A stretch of DNA of 64,000 nt from Blepharisma stoltei. Taxonomy: Eukaryota; Ciliophora; Heterotrichea; Heterotrichida; Blepharismidae. Location: the NCBI GenBank assembly GCA_914767885.1, contig CAJZBQ010000060.1:310001-374000 (forward strand), given 5' to 3'. The position numbers and the translations under genes were made by a program. Each line of letters starts with the position of its first letter. Within the stretch, counting starts at the first letter, position 1. The notes beneath the pieces are model-generated. The model worked only from the letters and a program-made list of their open reading frames with translations. It did not search any database and had not been told where the DNA came from. This document shows positions 32,549-41,980 of the stretch, in pieces.

Positions 32549-34392
32549 CTATAAATCTCGCTCCGTCGTCTTCGGTCTATATTCTCCAGTTCCTGCACAT
32601 CGTGGTTGGAGCATACTTGTCAAGACTTCTTTGGTATACCTTAGTCTTCTTACCATTTCGCTGTTTGCACAGTCCATTGCTGAGCTTAACGGATACGTAT
32701 TTCTTTCTCCTTTCTTGCTCACATAAGACACAATCTTGCTTTCACTACAAAGCAAAAGCTCTGTTTTATCCTGGAAGCTTACCTGCACAATCTTATTGCT
32801 GAGTCTGAAAATAATTCCATGAGAAGTTGCTAGCCATTTCTTCACATAAGTCAAAGGGTGGCTCATCTTTGTTTCCTGAATGGTATCATCATCGATCAAG
32901 TGCTTGCGGAAATGCAACAGCAATGTAACTTTCTTTTGCAGGTCGCTAGGGTAATCTTTAAAACTATGCAAGCTCACTTCTTCTGACTTGGCGGTTTGCG
33001 GTCTATGAATATATTGAAAATAGCTTCCACAGGGATCAGCAATAATTTTGGTGGAGTCATTGAAATAGACTCCAGTGCAGTAATTTGATAATAAATATCC
33101 AAGTCCATATTTGCTTGAATAGTCAACCCATCGCTTTACCCATATTTTTGGTCCTTCTCCATTTTCTGGAGGAATATAAGAGCTGGATGAAGCTATTTTT
33201 TTCTCGTTTGTATTTGGGGCTGACTCTCTGTCTCTTGAGCTTCCTCTGGAGATTCCTTTGGTGAGTGTGGCTATTTCTAAGTTTGTTTGGGACGATGTCC
33301 TTCTAGAGTGCTTGCTTGTGCTTGAGTCTTCAGTAGCAGTTCTGGTCAGCTGAGGAGCTGTCTGCTCAAATTGCCGCAGATAAGAAGATGAAGGAGGAAC
33401 TGCCAAAGTGCTAGCTGGGAGAAGCTTTGGAAAGCTATTTTTTGTAAAAAACGGGCTTTCCAATATGTCGTCTAATGAAGGGCGCTTCAAAGGATCATTT
33501 ATAAGGATTGACGATATAAGAGCTTTAGCCTCATCTGAAACAGGGACATGATCAGGAAAATTATAAGCATTCATTTTTATTCTTCTATACGTAGTTTTTA
33601 CATCAGCTGTCTCAAATGGTGGCTTTCCTACCAATAAAGTATAAGCCAAAACTCCCAAGCTCCATATGTCAACTTCATATGAATGCCCTTGTTTCCCGTC
33701 CAAGATTTCTGGAGCAATATAGTTAGGAGTCCCACAAATTGTTCGCTTTCTTTCTCCATCGTGCTCAAGTTTGGTTGCAAGCCCGAAATCTCCAAGTTTT
33801 AATTCCATTTTATCAGTCAAAAAGAGGTTTCCTAATTTGATATCTCTATGAATTACTCTATGACAGTGCAGGTATTTCAATGCTGAAATGGTTTGTTGTA
33901 AGTAGCATTGAGCCTCTATTTCAGTTAATCTTTTTCTTCTTCTCATAAGCTCACTTAATGTTTGATTTGCACAGAGCTCAAGAAGGATGTATACCAGTTT
34001 AGCCTTTTTAATGACTAGATGTATTATTTAATAATCATTAGCAATGCTTTTATTCATTTTAAAAAGGTGTAAACGTTTTCACCGTCTTCAAAAAAATGTT
34101 CAAAATGAACAATATTTGGGTGATGGAGGGCTCGGTGAATTTTTATTTCACTCATTAGCTTTTGACGTGCTCGAGCCTTTGATAGGGATTCTTTAGTAAT
34201 TAGCTTTGCAGCAGTTAATTGTTTGGTATCGAGACATAATAATTCGTATACTCGAGCAAAGCCTCCTTTTCCAAGGAACTTCCCCTTAGAGTAGGATTTG
34301 ACCGATATTTCTCCGTTTACTTTGGCAATTTTCTCTTCTATGATCTGCTGCTCTTGAGAATCAATTGAGGACCGTCTTGTACGTGAACTCAT
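32549..34392 (-). CDS. PLK: Polo-like kinase
   Basis: About 588 residues. Kinase domain at 30-300: GKGGFARVYE (note GGFA as in PLKs), AAKLI (Lys), VIHRDIKLGNLFL, DFGLATKL, T-loop RKRTICGTPNYIAPE. Two polo boxes follow: WVKRWVDYSSKYGLGYLLSN with GVYFNDSTKII, and YVKKWLATSHGIIFRLSN with VQVSFQDKTELLL. PLKs drive mitotic entry and centriole/basal body control. An 80-bp IES (33992-34071) splits ENVY|ILLELC in the kinase hinge; its removal is needed for an active kinase. The linker between kinase and polo boxes is Ser/Arg-rich. Confidence 0.95.
33992..34071. mobile_element. 80-bp IES in the Polo-like kinase gene
   Basis: On the minus strand, TA|CACCTTTTTAAAATG ... TTAAAAAGGCTAAACTGGTA|TA, a short TA-bounded element with about 12-bp inverted repeats round (C)CTTTTTAA. 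Removal joins GTT TAC ATC CTT CTT GAG. Confidence 0.9.
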
Positions 34393-34534
34393 TTTAGGGA
34401 GTTTAAAAATATGGTGACATGAAGAGGCTCATCATTTCTTTGCAATTAAATCTTAAAAGAAAATCATAATAGGTAAATTTAAAAATAATCAAAGGATATA
34501 TTTAATTCATAAAAGAGATTATAATTTAGATTAA

Positions 34535-34750
34535 TATAGTCTGAGCTCCTTTTGGCTCGGGCTATAAAGACATCTCTAGGCATCAGAAGGGAGTTGGTTC
34601 TACAAAATTTGTTGTTAAACCAACTCCCGAGACGAAAAATCCGCTTTATTTGATATTTGCCATCTGAAGCTGGATTAACCAGCAAAAGTTGATAAAATCA
34701 GCTCCCTTCCGAAGTCGGTATAGCTGACACAAAAGAAGGCTAGGGCTATA
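34535..34750. mobile_element. TATA-flanked element with degenerate 32-bp TIRs
   Basis: The left TATAGTCTGAGCTCCTTTTG and the inverse of the right end TATAGCCCTAGCCTTCTTTTG align over about 32 bp. Inside, GGGAGTTGGTT pairs with AACCAACTCCC and a third copy near 34705. Intergenic, upstream of the Polo-like kinase start. Confidence 0.7.
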
Positions 34751-36088
34751 ATGCTTAAAATATAATAGCTTGCAATAAAAATTTATGATTTTTAATTATT
34801 TACTAATAATAGTACGCTTCTTTAATTACTCTTGCATTTCTAATATTCTAAGAGCCTTTACATGGCAAAGATAAATTTTAATTTCTTACCATTTTGAAGC
34901 TATAGTTGCAAAATCATTATAATTAGCATGCTATTTTATATTTATGTGATCAGTTACCATATTTCAGCATAACGCTCTATTATTTTCTAAAAAATAACTT
35001 ATTTAATTAAAGATACCCAGAAAATTTTGAATATATCAATAAAGCTGATGGCATAAATCTTGGCTGATAAAGTGCAATATGATAAATGCATCAGAATATA
35101 TAAGATAAAAATTCAGTGCAAAATATTTTTAAAACAATGCTTTACACAAGAAGAAAATATAATAAAGCTACCTGTGGCTAATACCACTTATAAAATAAAG
35201 GTAACGCATTATTACAAGTTAATGACTGATTGCCTCGTCTAAATTAGCTATTCCATAGAAAATCACATCTCTCTTCAAATAATGAAATAATTCAATAGAG
35301 GATAAAAATATGAATTTAAATTCTAAATGCGGGCAAGAGATAATACTTGGAAATCGTTATTTTTGATTATTAAATCATAAAAAGATATTTTTTTAATTAA
35401 TCATTTAGTATCAAATAATATATATTCAGAGCATTTTCAGTGATATGAAAAGTTGCTGTAACTTATTTTTCAAAAATTTTGAATATTGATGATCTAAACG
35501 TGTTTTTGTGTGATTTATCGTGAATATTCTAAAATGGCTTAAAATATTTCATTACTAGGCTTATTCAATTTATTATTTGCATGCTTCTAATGCATTCTAA
35601 GCCACACATATCAAGAAAAATTAATACCATTTAATTTTTATTACATAAGAATGCGGTAAATTTAAATATGCAAGAGCAAAACATCAATTTGTGCGATGAA
35701 ATCATTCAAGAATTGGTATCTCTGAACGTTACAAGCTATAATCTACCATTCCATTTCAACATATTGTCATTTTTTATAATAAAAAATCAATTATCTTTGA
35801 GTTGCCTCCTATTCTATTTTGGCCCATATTTTGGGCTAAACTACTATAAATAGCGAGCTGAAAACGCGGATAATCTAATGGATTGCACATTAAGAGATCA
35901 ACGACGCACTTTATTGCAGACAACGAATGAGCACTTTGCAGTCGCAGCTTTTGACGTCAGTAACTTTTTTTTTAATTATTAATTAAAAAAGCATTACATT
36001 TAAAATTTAAATTTAAAAAAAAATACTAGTCTTAAAAAAATAAGAAGATTAGATATTTCATTATTTAAAAACAATTTGGCTTTAATAC
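34751..36088. other. intergenic region without supported genes
   Basis: AT-rich. Two short frames (35060-35242, 35668-35853) have no family motif, and their composition does not differ from the surrounding sequence. No element ends are recognisable. Confidence 0.4.
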
Positions 36089-36571
36089 ATGCCCTTTCAT
36101 CAGAATGGGTGTAAGGAAGAGTCTTTTACAACCTCGCCCTTCCCATCTCTACATAAAGAAAAACAGGTGTGCGCACCTAGTAGCCCTGTGCCTAATGACT
36201 TCTCCACTATTAGCAGTCCTTCCGAAACACAGACTTATCCGCTTAAAAAACGACAACGGAAAAACGGAAATCAGTTGGAGGTTTTGAAAAGAGAGTTTAA
36301 TCCGAGGCAAATGTGGGATAAGGATAAAATCGAAGAAATTGCATTGATTACTGGACTGAGTCTGGGACAAATATACAAATGGAACTGGGACAAATTTCAA
36401 AAATCAAGAATCAAGAAGAAATGTTTTCCAGATCCTGAACTTGTATGCTTGGAGAGCTTGTCACCTACTGCCCTTGAGGTAGATTTTTTAAAAGTTCAAA
36501 GGTCGTATAAGCTTTCTTTAGCTACACTGGCTGTCCAAAGAAGTTTGGTTGGGAATAATTGAACTGGGTAA
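36089..36571 (+). CDS. homeodomain-like protein
   Basis: 160 residues including a terminal TGA-Trp (NNWTG then TAA). Residues about 52-110 form a homeodomain: KKRQRKNGNQLEVLKREF, then MWDKDKIEEIALITGLSLGQ and recognition helix IYKWNWDKFQKSRIKKK. Trp48 is kept, but Phe49 and Asn51 are replaced by Asn and Asp. The basic arm (KKRQRK) is conserved. Homeodomain genes are few in ciliates, and their recognition helices often deviate. Probably a DNA-binding regulator; whether it binds canonical TAAT sites is uncertain. Confidence 0.75.
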
Positions 36572-37263
36572 TTTATGTTATTTTGCGTTATTTTTGATAT
36601 AATATCGATGATTTAAATTCTTAATATATAGGAATAATATATAAGCATAGGAAAATAAAATTTATCTTTCTAATATGGTATATTTGATTTCTGCTAATTT
36701 TTTTCTTTTGGTTTAATTATTGAATTAACATGATTTTCTGAAATAATTTAGTTTTATAATAATTTTATGGACTATTGCTCTTATGGGCACCTAGAAAACC
36801 CTTAAGGAACAATTTTTTCAGAGATTGTCTTAACGTTGCATTTTCAATTTAAAAAATGGGAAATAAATAATCTAAAATAGCTTTTGTTTTTCAATTCGGG
36901 AGACTAGGTCAAATGGTATGAATCAATTCAATTTCTTATCATTAAAATTTCGCAAAGTTTAGCAATTATCTATACACAAGAGCACACTTTAATTTAAAAT
37001 TTTTTATTTAATGATTCTCAGGCTTATCAAATATTGATTTAATTATAGGTTATTATTCTTAGCTAATATTTTCTAAGAGTTTAAAATGCATTTATTAAAC
37101 CCATGTATAAGAAATCTAATCTTATAATTATCTATTACGCATGCCAATCAAATCAATTAAAACTATTTAATAATCTTTTATTATAAGCTTATAATACCGG
37201 CAAAAGTTATTTTAAAATTCAGTTTTTATAAGATCAAAAAACTGTAACTTGAGATATAAAAAT
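36572..37263. other. intergenic region, no features seen
   Basis: About 690 bp of AT-rich DNA. No open frame, TIR or repeat stands out. Confidence 0.4.
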
Positions 37264-38094
37264 ATGGTATCAGGCAAATCCAAACTATTTGCTTCCTTAA
37301 AAGTTATCGACGTGCTTGTTTTTCTTTATTACTATATTGGAACTATCGTACTTGGATTTATCATGAAAAAACCTACCTCAAGTGTGTATGCTGCTGCAAT
37401 AGTGATGCTTGTTTTCTTAGGCTTGCTGACAGTTTCAACTATTATGATCTATATAGTTAGCCCAGGATATATTCCTCAAGATTTTCAATTAGCCACGATT
37501 CCAGAAGAAAACAAATATCGCAGCTCTAATTATATTTCAGAAACAGACTTAACTGAGGCTCGCATTACCGAATGCTCTTCCTGCAGTGTAAAAAGTCCAC
37601 CTAAAACAAGTCATTGTTATGAATGCAAGAAATGTGTCCAATATAGATTTTCCCACCTCCACTTGTTTTGCAAGTGTATTGGGCTTTACAACATAAAGTT
37701 TTATTTTATATTAATGATGAGCTGCTTAATTGGTTCAGTTACGTGCATCGGTCTTGATTATATGATAATGAGAGACACAAAAACCCCTTTTTATGACTTA
37801 AACTTACCGTTTATGCTGATGCTTTCAGCAATATATTCATTAAGGTTTATATATGAGGCGGGTGATCTACTAATATTCATGGCAAACAGAGAAATGCCAC
37901 CAGTTAGAACTGAGTATAGTGTATTCAGAACTGACAGTTGGTATGAAAATTATAAATTTCTATTGGGAAGTGTATTCTTATTCTGGTTTATACCATTTAA
38001 AATTATGAGAAAGAAAGATATGGCAGTCCCATTGCGTCTCAGAACAACTTATGGGACAACAATAAAAATAAAGCATAAATATGTCTGCAATTAA
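37264..38094 (+). CDS. DHHC-family membrane protein lacking the catalytic DHHC
   Basis: 276 residues from ATG at 37264 (MVSGKSKLFASLKV). Four hydrophobic segments in the 2+2 layout of palmitoyltransferases: two before and two after a Cys-rich domain. The zinc-binding part is intact (ECSSCSVKSPPKTSHCYEC, KKCV, then CIGLYN), but DHHCPW is replaced by SHLHLF, so the acyl-accepting Cys is missing. It is likely a pseudoenzyme or regulatory partner. No intron or IES. The palindromic element at 38101 begins 6 bp after the stop. Confidence 0.8.
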   Translation: MVSGKSKLFASLKVIDVLVFLYYYIGTIVLGFIMKKPTSSVYAAAIVMLVFLGLLTVSTIMIYIVSPGYIPQDFQLATIPEENKYRSSNYISETDLTEARITECSSCSVKSPPKTSHCYECKKCVQYRFSHLHLFCKCIGLYNIKFYFILMMSCLIGSVTCIGLDYMIMRDTKTPFYDLNLPFMLMLSAIYSLRFIYEAGDLLIFMANREMPPVRTEYSVFRTDSWYENYKFLLGSVFLFWFIPFKIMRKKDMAVPLRLRTTYGTTIKIKHKYVCN

Positions 38095-38100
38095 ATAAGA

Positions 38101-38312
38101 TATAGGCATATCCTGTAAATAGCTCGACATGGGCTAGGGATAGAGGCCAAACTTCCCACTTGGTTCGGCCAAAATGGATTGGTCGAACCAAGCAGAAGGA
38201 GGCTTATTTCCCACTATCCAATTGGTTCGACCACTCATTTTGGTCAAACCAAGTGGAAAGTTTTGGCCTCTATCCCTAGTCCATATCGGGCTATTTGCAA
38301 GATATGCCTATA
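38101..38312. mobile_element. 212-bp palindromic element between convergent genes
   Basis: Ends TATAGGCATATC / GATATGCCTATA. Next to them, inverted arms GGGCTAGGGATAGAGGCCAAA / TTTGGCCTCTATCCCTAG. The centre has repeated TTGGTTCGACC / GGTCAAACCAA units like the IES at 17160. Located just downstream of the DHHC-like stop. Confidence 0.85.
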
Positions 38313-38338
38313 TATAAATTATAAATAATGAGACTTAA

Positions 38339-40790
38339 TTAAACTGAGAGTAAATTCATTTTAAGAGTCCATTGAGGAATTAAATAGCCAAATAAACCGT
38401 AAGCTGGAAATGGATCAATGTAGGAATTGCCAGAGCGAGAATAGTATTCGAGAGAATACAGCATAATTATCAGACCATTTACAATGATGAGCCCAGCCCA
38501 TACGATAATGTTATATAATCTTGATGATTGTGTCTTCATTGAAATCATCAGTAGCCCTGGGCCGCTTATTAATATGAACAAGAATGGAGAAAAGAATCCA
38601 AGGGATAAATCTATCAGTAATTCGCAAACGATCCCACTTAATAAAAATACACAAAAGCGAGCTAGTTTTTTACCTATAAACTCATTTGAAAATCTCATTA
38701 AATCAATAAAAATATAGCTGTGCACCCACTCATAAAGAATGACGCTTATTTTTCGATAAAATGTCCCAAAGTCGCTGGAATTCCACCAATCATCATAAAA
38801 TTTCCTATCCGCAAAATTCAGTATCTCAGCCCAAATTGAAAACCACGAGTGCATGACTGCGAAAAATAGCAAAAGAAATACAAAAGTCCCAGGAAGCATT
38901 GACTGAATCCAAGAAATGATAAGCTTGCTTGGGTCAGTTATATTATTTGAAGCTTCTTTAAAGGTAGGGACACAGAATGCTTTGAAAATTAGTGTTGTGT
39001 ATACAATGCTTCCAAAGAAATCAAAAACGTGGACTCCAAGGTTTCTCCATCTAATAGACTTGTCAATTTTTGGATAAGAGTCTCTATAAATTAAGGTCGG
39101 AACATATAAGAAATAAGTGTACCTTTTGAATTCTATATACATTAAAATTGTGCATGTCTTGGCGCAACAGTTCAGACCTTATGACAACGGTGAACTGGGA
39201 CGAATTCTGAGCCAAGAATCAAGTGCAGGCTTAAGAAATGTGTGCCTGGGAGGTTTTGGCCGCTTTCCTGTGGTTGCAAATGGAGCGCCAACAGCGTCTT
39301 TTTGGATCCGAGGATCAACGTTATTCCTCTACCGAGAAGCTGGGGTTTCGGTCCTGGCCACAGGAGATAGTCTTTTTTCTTTAGCTGTTGAAGTAATGCA
39401 CTTTAGCACCCGATAGACTCCAAGGATCCTTGAAATCAAGCTCCTCCAATCACCCGAGGTAGGGCTGCAGAAATCTACAAGCTGCCCACTCAATACTAGA
39501 GCTACAAGGCAAGGAAGAGACAGAAGGTTCGGGAAGTGGCATCCATTATTGGGGGAAAGACCCTCTAGGCTGGTGTCGAAAAGCGGTCAAACCTCTCATA
39601 TGGAAGGTCTTTGATGACTGCGCCACTAATATAGCTAACGTCTGTCTTTAATAACCCAAACTTAACTTTTGAATTCTTTAGCGAAGTCTTTTAGGTTTAT
39701 TTGGGGTCTTTGAATATCCTTTTCAGAGTAGCCTAGATTTTCTATATGTGAAGGGATGTAGCTTGAGTATCTATTTCGGCCATTTCCATAAAGTAATTTT
39801 TCTCTAAAATATGAATGCATTTTCATTATAAAGCGGATCATTTCGCATAGGACCACAAATGAGCTTGAAATCGGCAGCTGGTAGACTTGTCTGGAATGGA
39901 TTGCGAACCAAAAAATAGAAGCTATTGATGCAAAATGCAGCAAAAATCCTAAATATAGAGACAACCCACCCGAAATTAGCTGGACTAAAATCACAGGCCA
40001 GTAGCTCCAAATAGACATTGAAATCCACATCACAATTACTCTGTCGAAGCCTCCAAAATTTCCAGAAAGAAGATTAAGCCCTAGCACATCAGTATATATA
40101 ATGTACCATAATAGATCGCTATACCCGCAGAACGCCAATAAGAAAAATATGTCCCAGAAAAACCGATTTTATGCAGTCTAAGCCTGATTAGGCATCTTAA
40201 AACGATAAAACAGAGATTTTTCTCTCTTCATTTTTACTTTTTAAAATAATGATAAGTCAAATTAATTTTAAAAATTAAAATGGATGCTCAATAACGATCT
40301 TAAAAAATTCAAGGGCTATACTATCTAAGAGATCTTTAGCGAGCTCTGCAACTCCAAAGTTTACGAGTATCGCAATAAAAATATTATAGACTGTTTGAAA
40401 GTCCTTGCTGTACAATAGCTTTGAAATCGGAGCAGACTGCTTTACATGAACTTTTTCGACAAAAATAGGGCGATGATTAACTTCTTCTTTGACGTCTCCT
40501 CTAATGATATGCTTTACTTCCTTAGCTCCTTTTCTTGATTTCTGCTCAAAATCAGTTAAAATTTGTGTGACTTTGCTGTGAAAATCTTCTTTGAGAGTAT
40601 TGAATTTCTCATCCAAGATTTGTCCGCTTCTTTGAGCTAGCTCTAAAAGTTTTTTCTCGACCATTTCTTCGGCTGCAATTTTTTGCTGGTCTTCTAGAAT
40701 GCTTATAGTCTTTAGAACTTTGCTCATCTCTGATTTCAATGCTGCGATCTTTTCAGCTTGAAATGAGTCAGGTATCTTTTTGAGATCCAT
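38339..40790 (-). CDS. SOAT/DGAT1-like MBOAT acyltransferase homologue
   Basis: Cytosolic coiled N-terminus (40790-40275) ends in a first membrane segment TVYNIFIAILVNFGVAEL, as in SOAT1. Further membrane segments follow in 39662-40180. After removal of the R2 element (39135-39665 plus one repeat) the frame joins KEFK|RYTYFLYVPTLIY, then FYDDWWNSSDFGTFYRK (the FYxDWWN motif) and WVHSYIF. The usual catalytic motif VVHEY is here GIVCELL: the His is replaced by Cys. The family esterifies sterols or diacylglycerol in the ER; activity here is doubtful. About 80 bp at 40199-40277 contain stops and probably hold a small unresolved IES. Confidence 0.8.
39135..39665. mobile_element. R2 retro-like element in the MBOAT gene
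   Basis: 531 bp between 12-bp repeats CTTTTGAATTCT (39123-39134, 39666-39677). Related to 42377-43703 and to the fragment at 55290 (shared: ACGGTGAACTGG-type start, GGGAAGTGGCATCCATTATTGG, GTCTTTAATAA end). The repeat contains no TA dinucleotide. Removal restores EFKRYTYF. Confidence 0.9.
40199..40277. other. probable unresolved IES in the MBOAT gene
   Basis: Between the SOAT-like N-terminal frame (ending IVIEHPF at a TAA) and the next membrane segment (NRFFWDIFFLL) lie about 80 bp with several stops and no GTA...AG intron of normal size. By analogy with other genes here a short eliminated segment is likely, but no clean TA-to-TA join keeps the frame. Confidence 0.5.
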
Positions 40791-41047
40791 ATTTATTAGT
40801 GAATTACGAATTTTGCTAGAAATTTTATGACGAAAGCTTATTTAAAAGCTTTTAATACTCCTTGATCTCAGTCTGCTTTATAAAAGCAATAAGCATTAAT
40901 ATAAAGCTTAAAGATCATCAATATTAAGACTTTTGTATATTAATAGAGAGGATGCTTAATAATGAAGATGGAGAAATCTTAATATGACCAAGATGCACAA
41001 AACCATTTATTGTTATGAATGTACAATTTTGAAAATAGCAATTAAGT

Positions 41048-41864
41048 CTAGCTTAATGATAATAACTCTTTAATGGCATCATGATGCATAGCTCTTGGCT
41101 CATTGATTTGCCCTGAATCAAGAGCATTTTTCATTATCATTACTCTTTTGCAGATTTCGCTGCAAACTAGCTTGCCCTTTCTAATTCTCGAATCGTTGAA
41201 ATAGCTATTAATCCTTGGCTTTGGAAAATTGACAGTAATAAATTCGTTCTTAGTCCCTCTTTTATTGCAAAATTGCTGATTTGCACAACTGACTGTGGAG
41301 AATTGGCAAGTCTTTTGATGCTCTTTTATATTTGCAAGGCAGCAGATTTCTCCGCAGCCTTGATTTTTATTTTTGCATGCTATTTGTAAATTATTAATAT
41401 ACTTAAGGAGCAAGATGCTTGGCTCTCTTGGTACTGCTAATGATCTACAAATTGGGCAAGTCACTATTGGCGTTCTGATCAATCTTAGATGAGAATTTAT
41501 ATTTTTTTAAGTAAATATAAAACTAAGATTATATAGCAAGATTGATTTTATTTTCAAAATATGTATTAATTTTACAATATTGAACTTGCCTCAATTCGGT
41601 CCTATATGCATGGGATGAGCTAATAATCTCGAGGAAACACTTTTTGCAAAGCAAACTCCCACATTGAACACACTCAAGAGGATTTCTAACAACTCCAAGG
41701 CAAACTGGGCATAAAAAATCTTTTCTAGGAGGCTCGATAAATCTATCAATTTCATAGCCTTCTTTAAGGCTAAGATCATCATGTCTATAGTTTTCAACGA
41801 GAATTGGATCGTCAATGTCTGCTTCTACTATTTCTACATAAGCTATAGAATCGCTTTCAGTCAT
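41048..41864 (-). CDS. RING finger plus TRAF-type zinc finger protein
   Basis: About 256 residues after removal of a 46-bp IES. RING Cys ligands start FLCPVCLGVVRNPLEC, then CGSLLCKKC; the last pair is TCPICR in the downstream exon. A TRAF-type finger follows: CKNKNQGCGEICCLANIKE then HQKTCQFSTVSC. This order is that of TRAF-like E3 ubiquitin ligases. The gap between the sixth and seventh ligands is unusually long (about 40 residues), which may mean the join or the IES limits are not fully right. Confidence 0.75.
41488..41533. mobile_element. 46-bp short IES in the RING gene
   Basis: Minus strand TA|TAATCTTAGTTTTATATTT ... AAATATAAATTCTCATC|TA. Both ends share a diverged inverted repeat ending TTTATATTT. 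Removal joins CTT GCT ATA AGA TTG ATC in frame between the two halves of the RING finger. Confidence 0.65.
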
Positions 41865-41980
41865 TTTAAATTATAAATTAAAGGAGCGCAAAAAAGTAAT
41901 CATACATATTCTTAAGGGGCTAGGATATTCATTAGTAATAATTCAATCGGAATCATTATTAAATTATTTCAAAATTTGCG

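Noticed and set aside
35060-35853. Two 60-codon frames
   Set aside because: No similarity and no sign of coding composition beyond the AT-rich background.
39117-39416. 99-codon frame in the R2 element
   Set aside because: Lies inside a repeat element flanked by target duplications, and the related copy at 42377 is not open.
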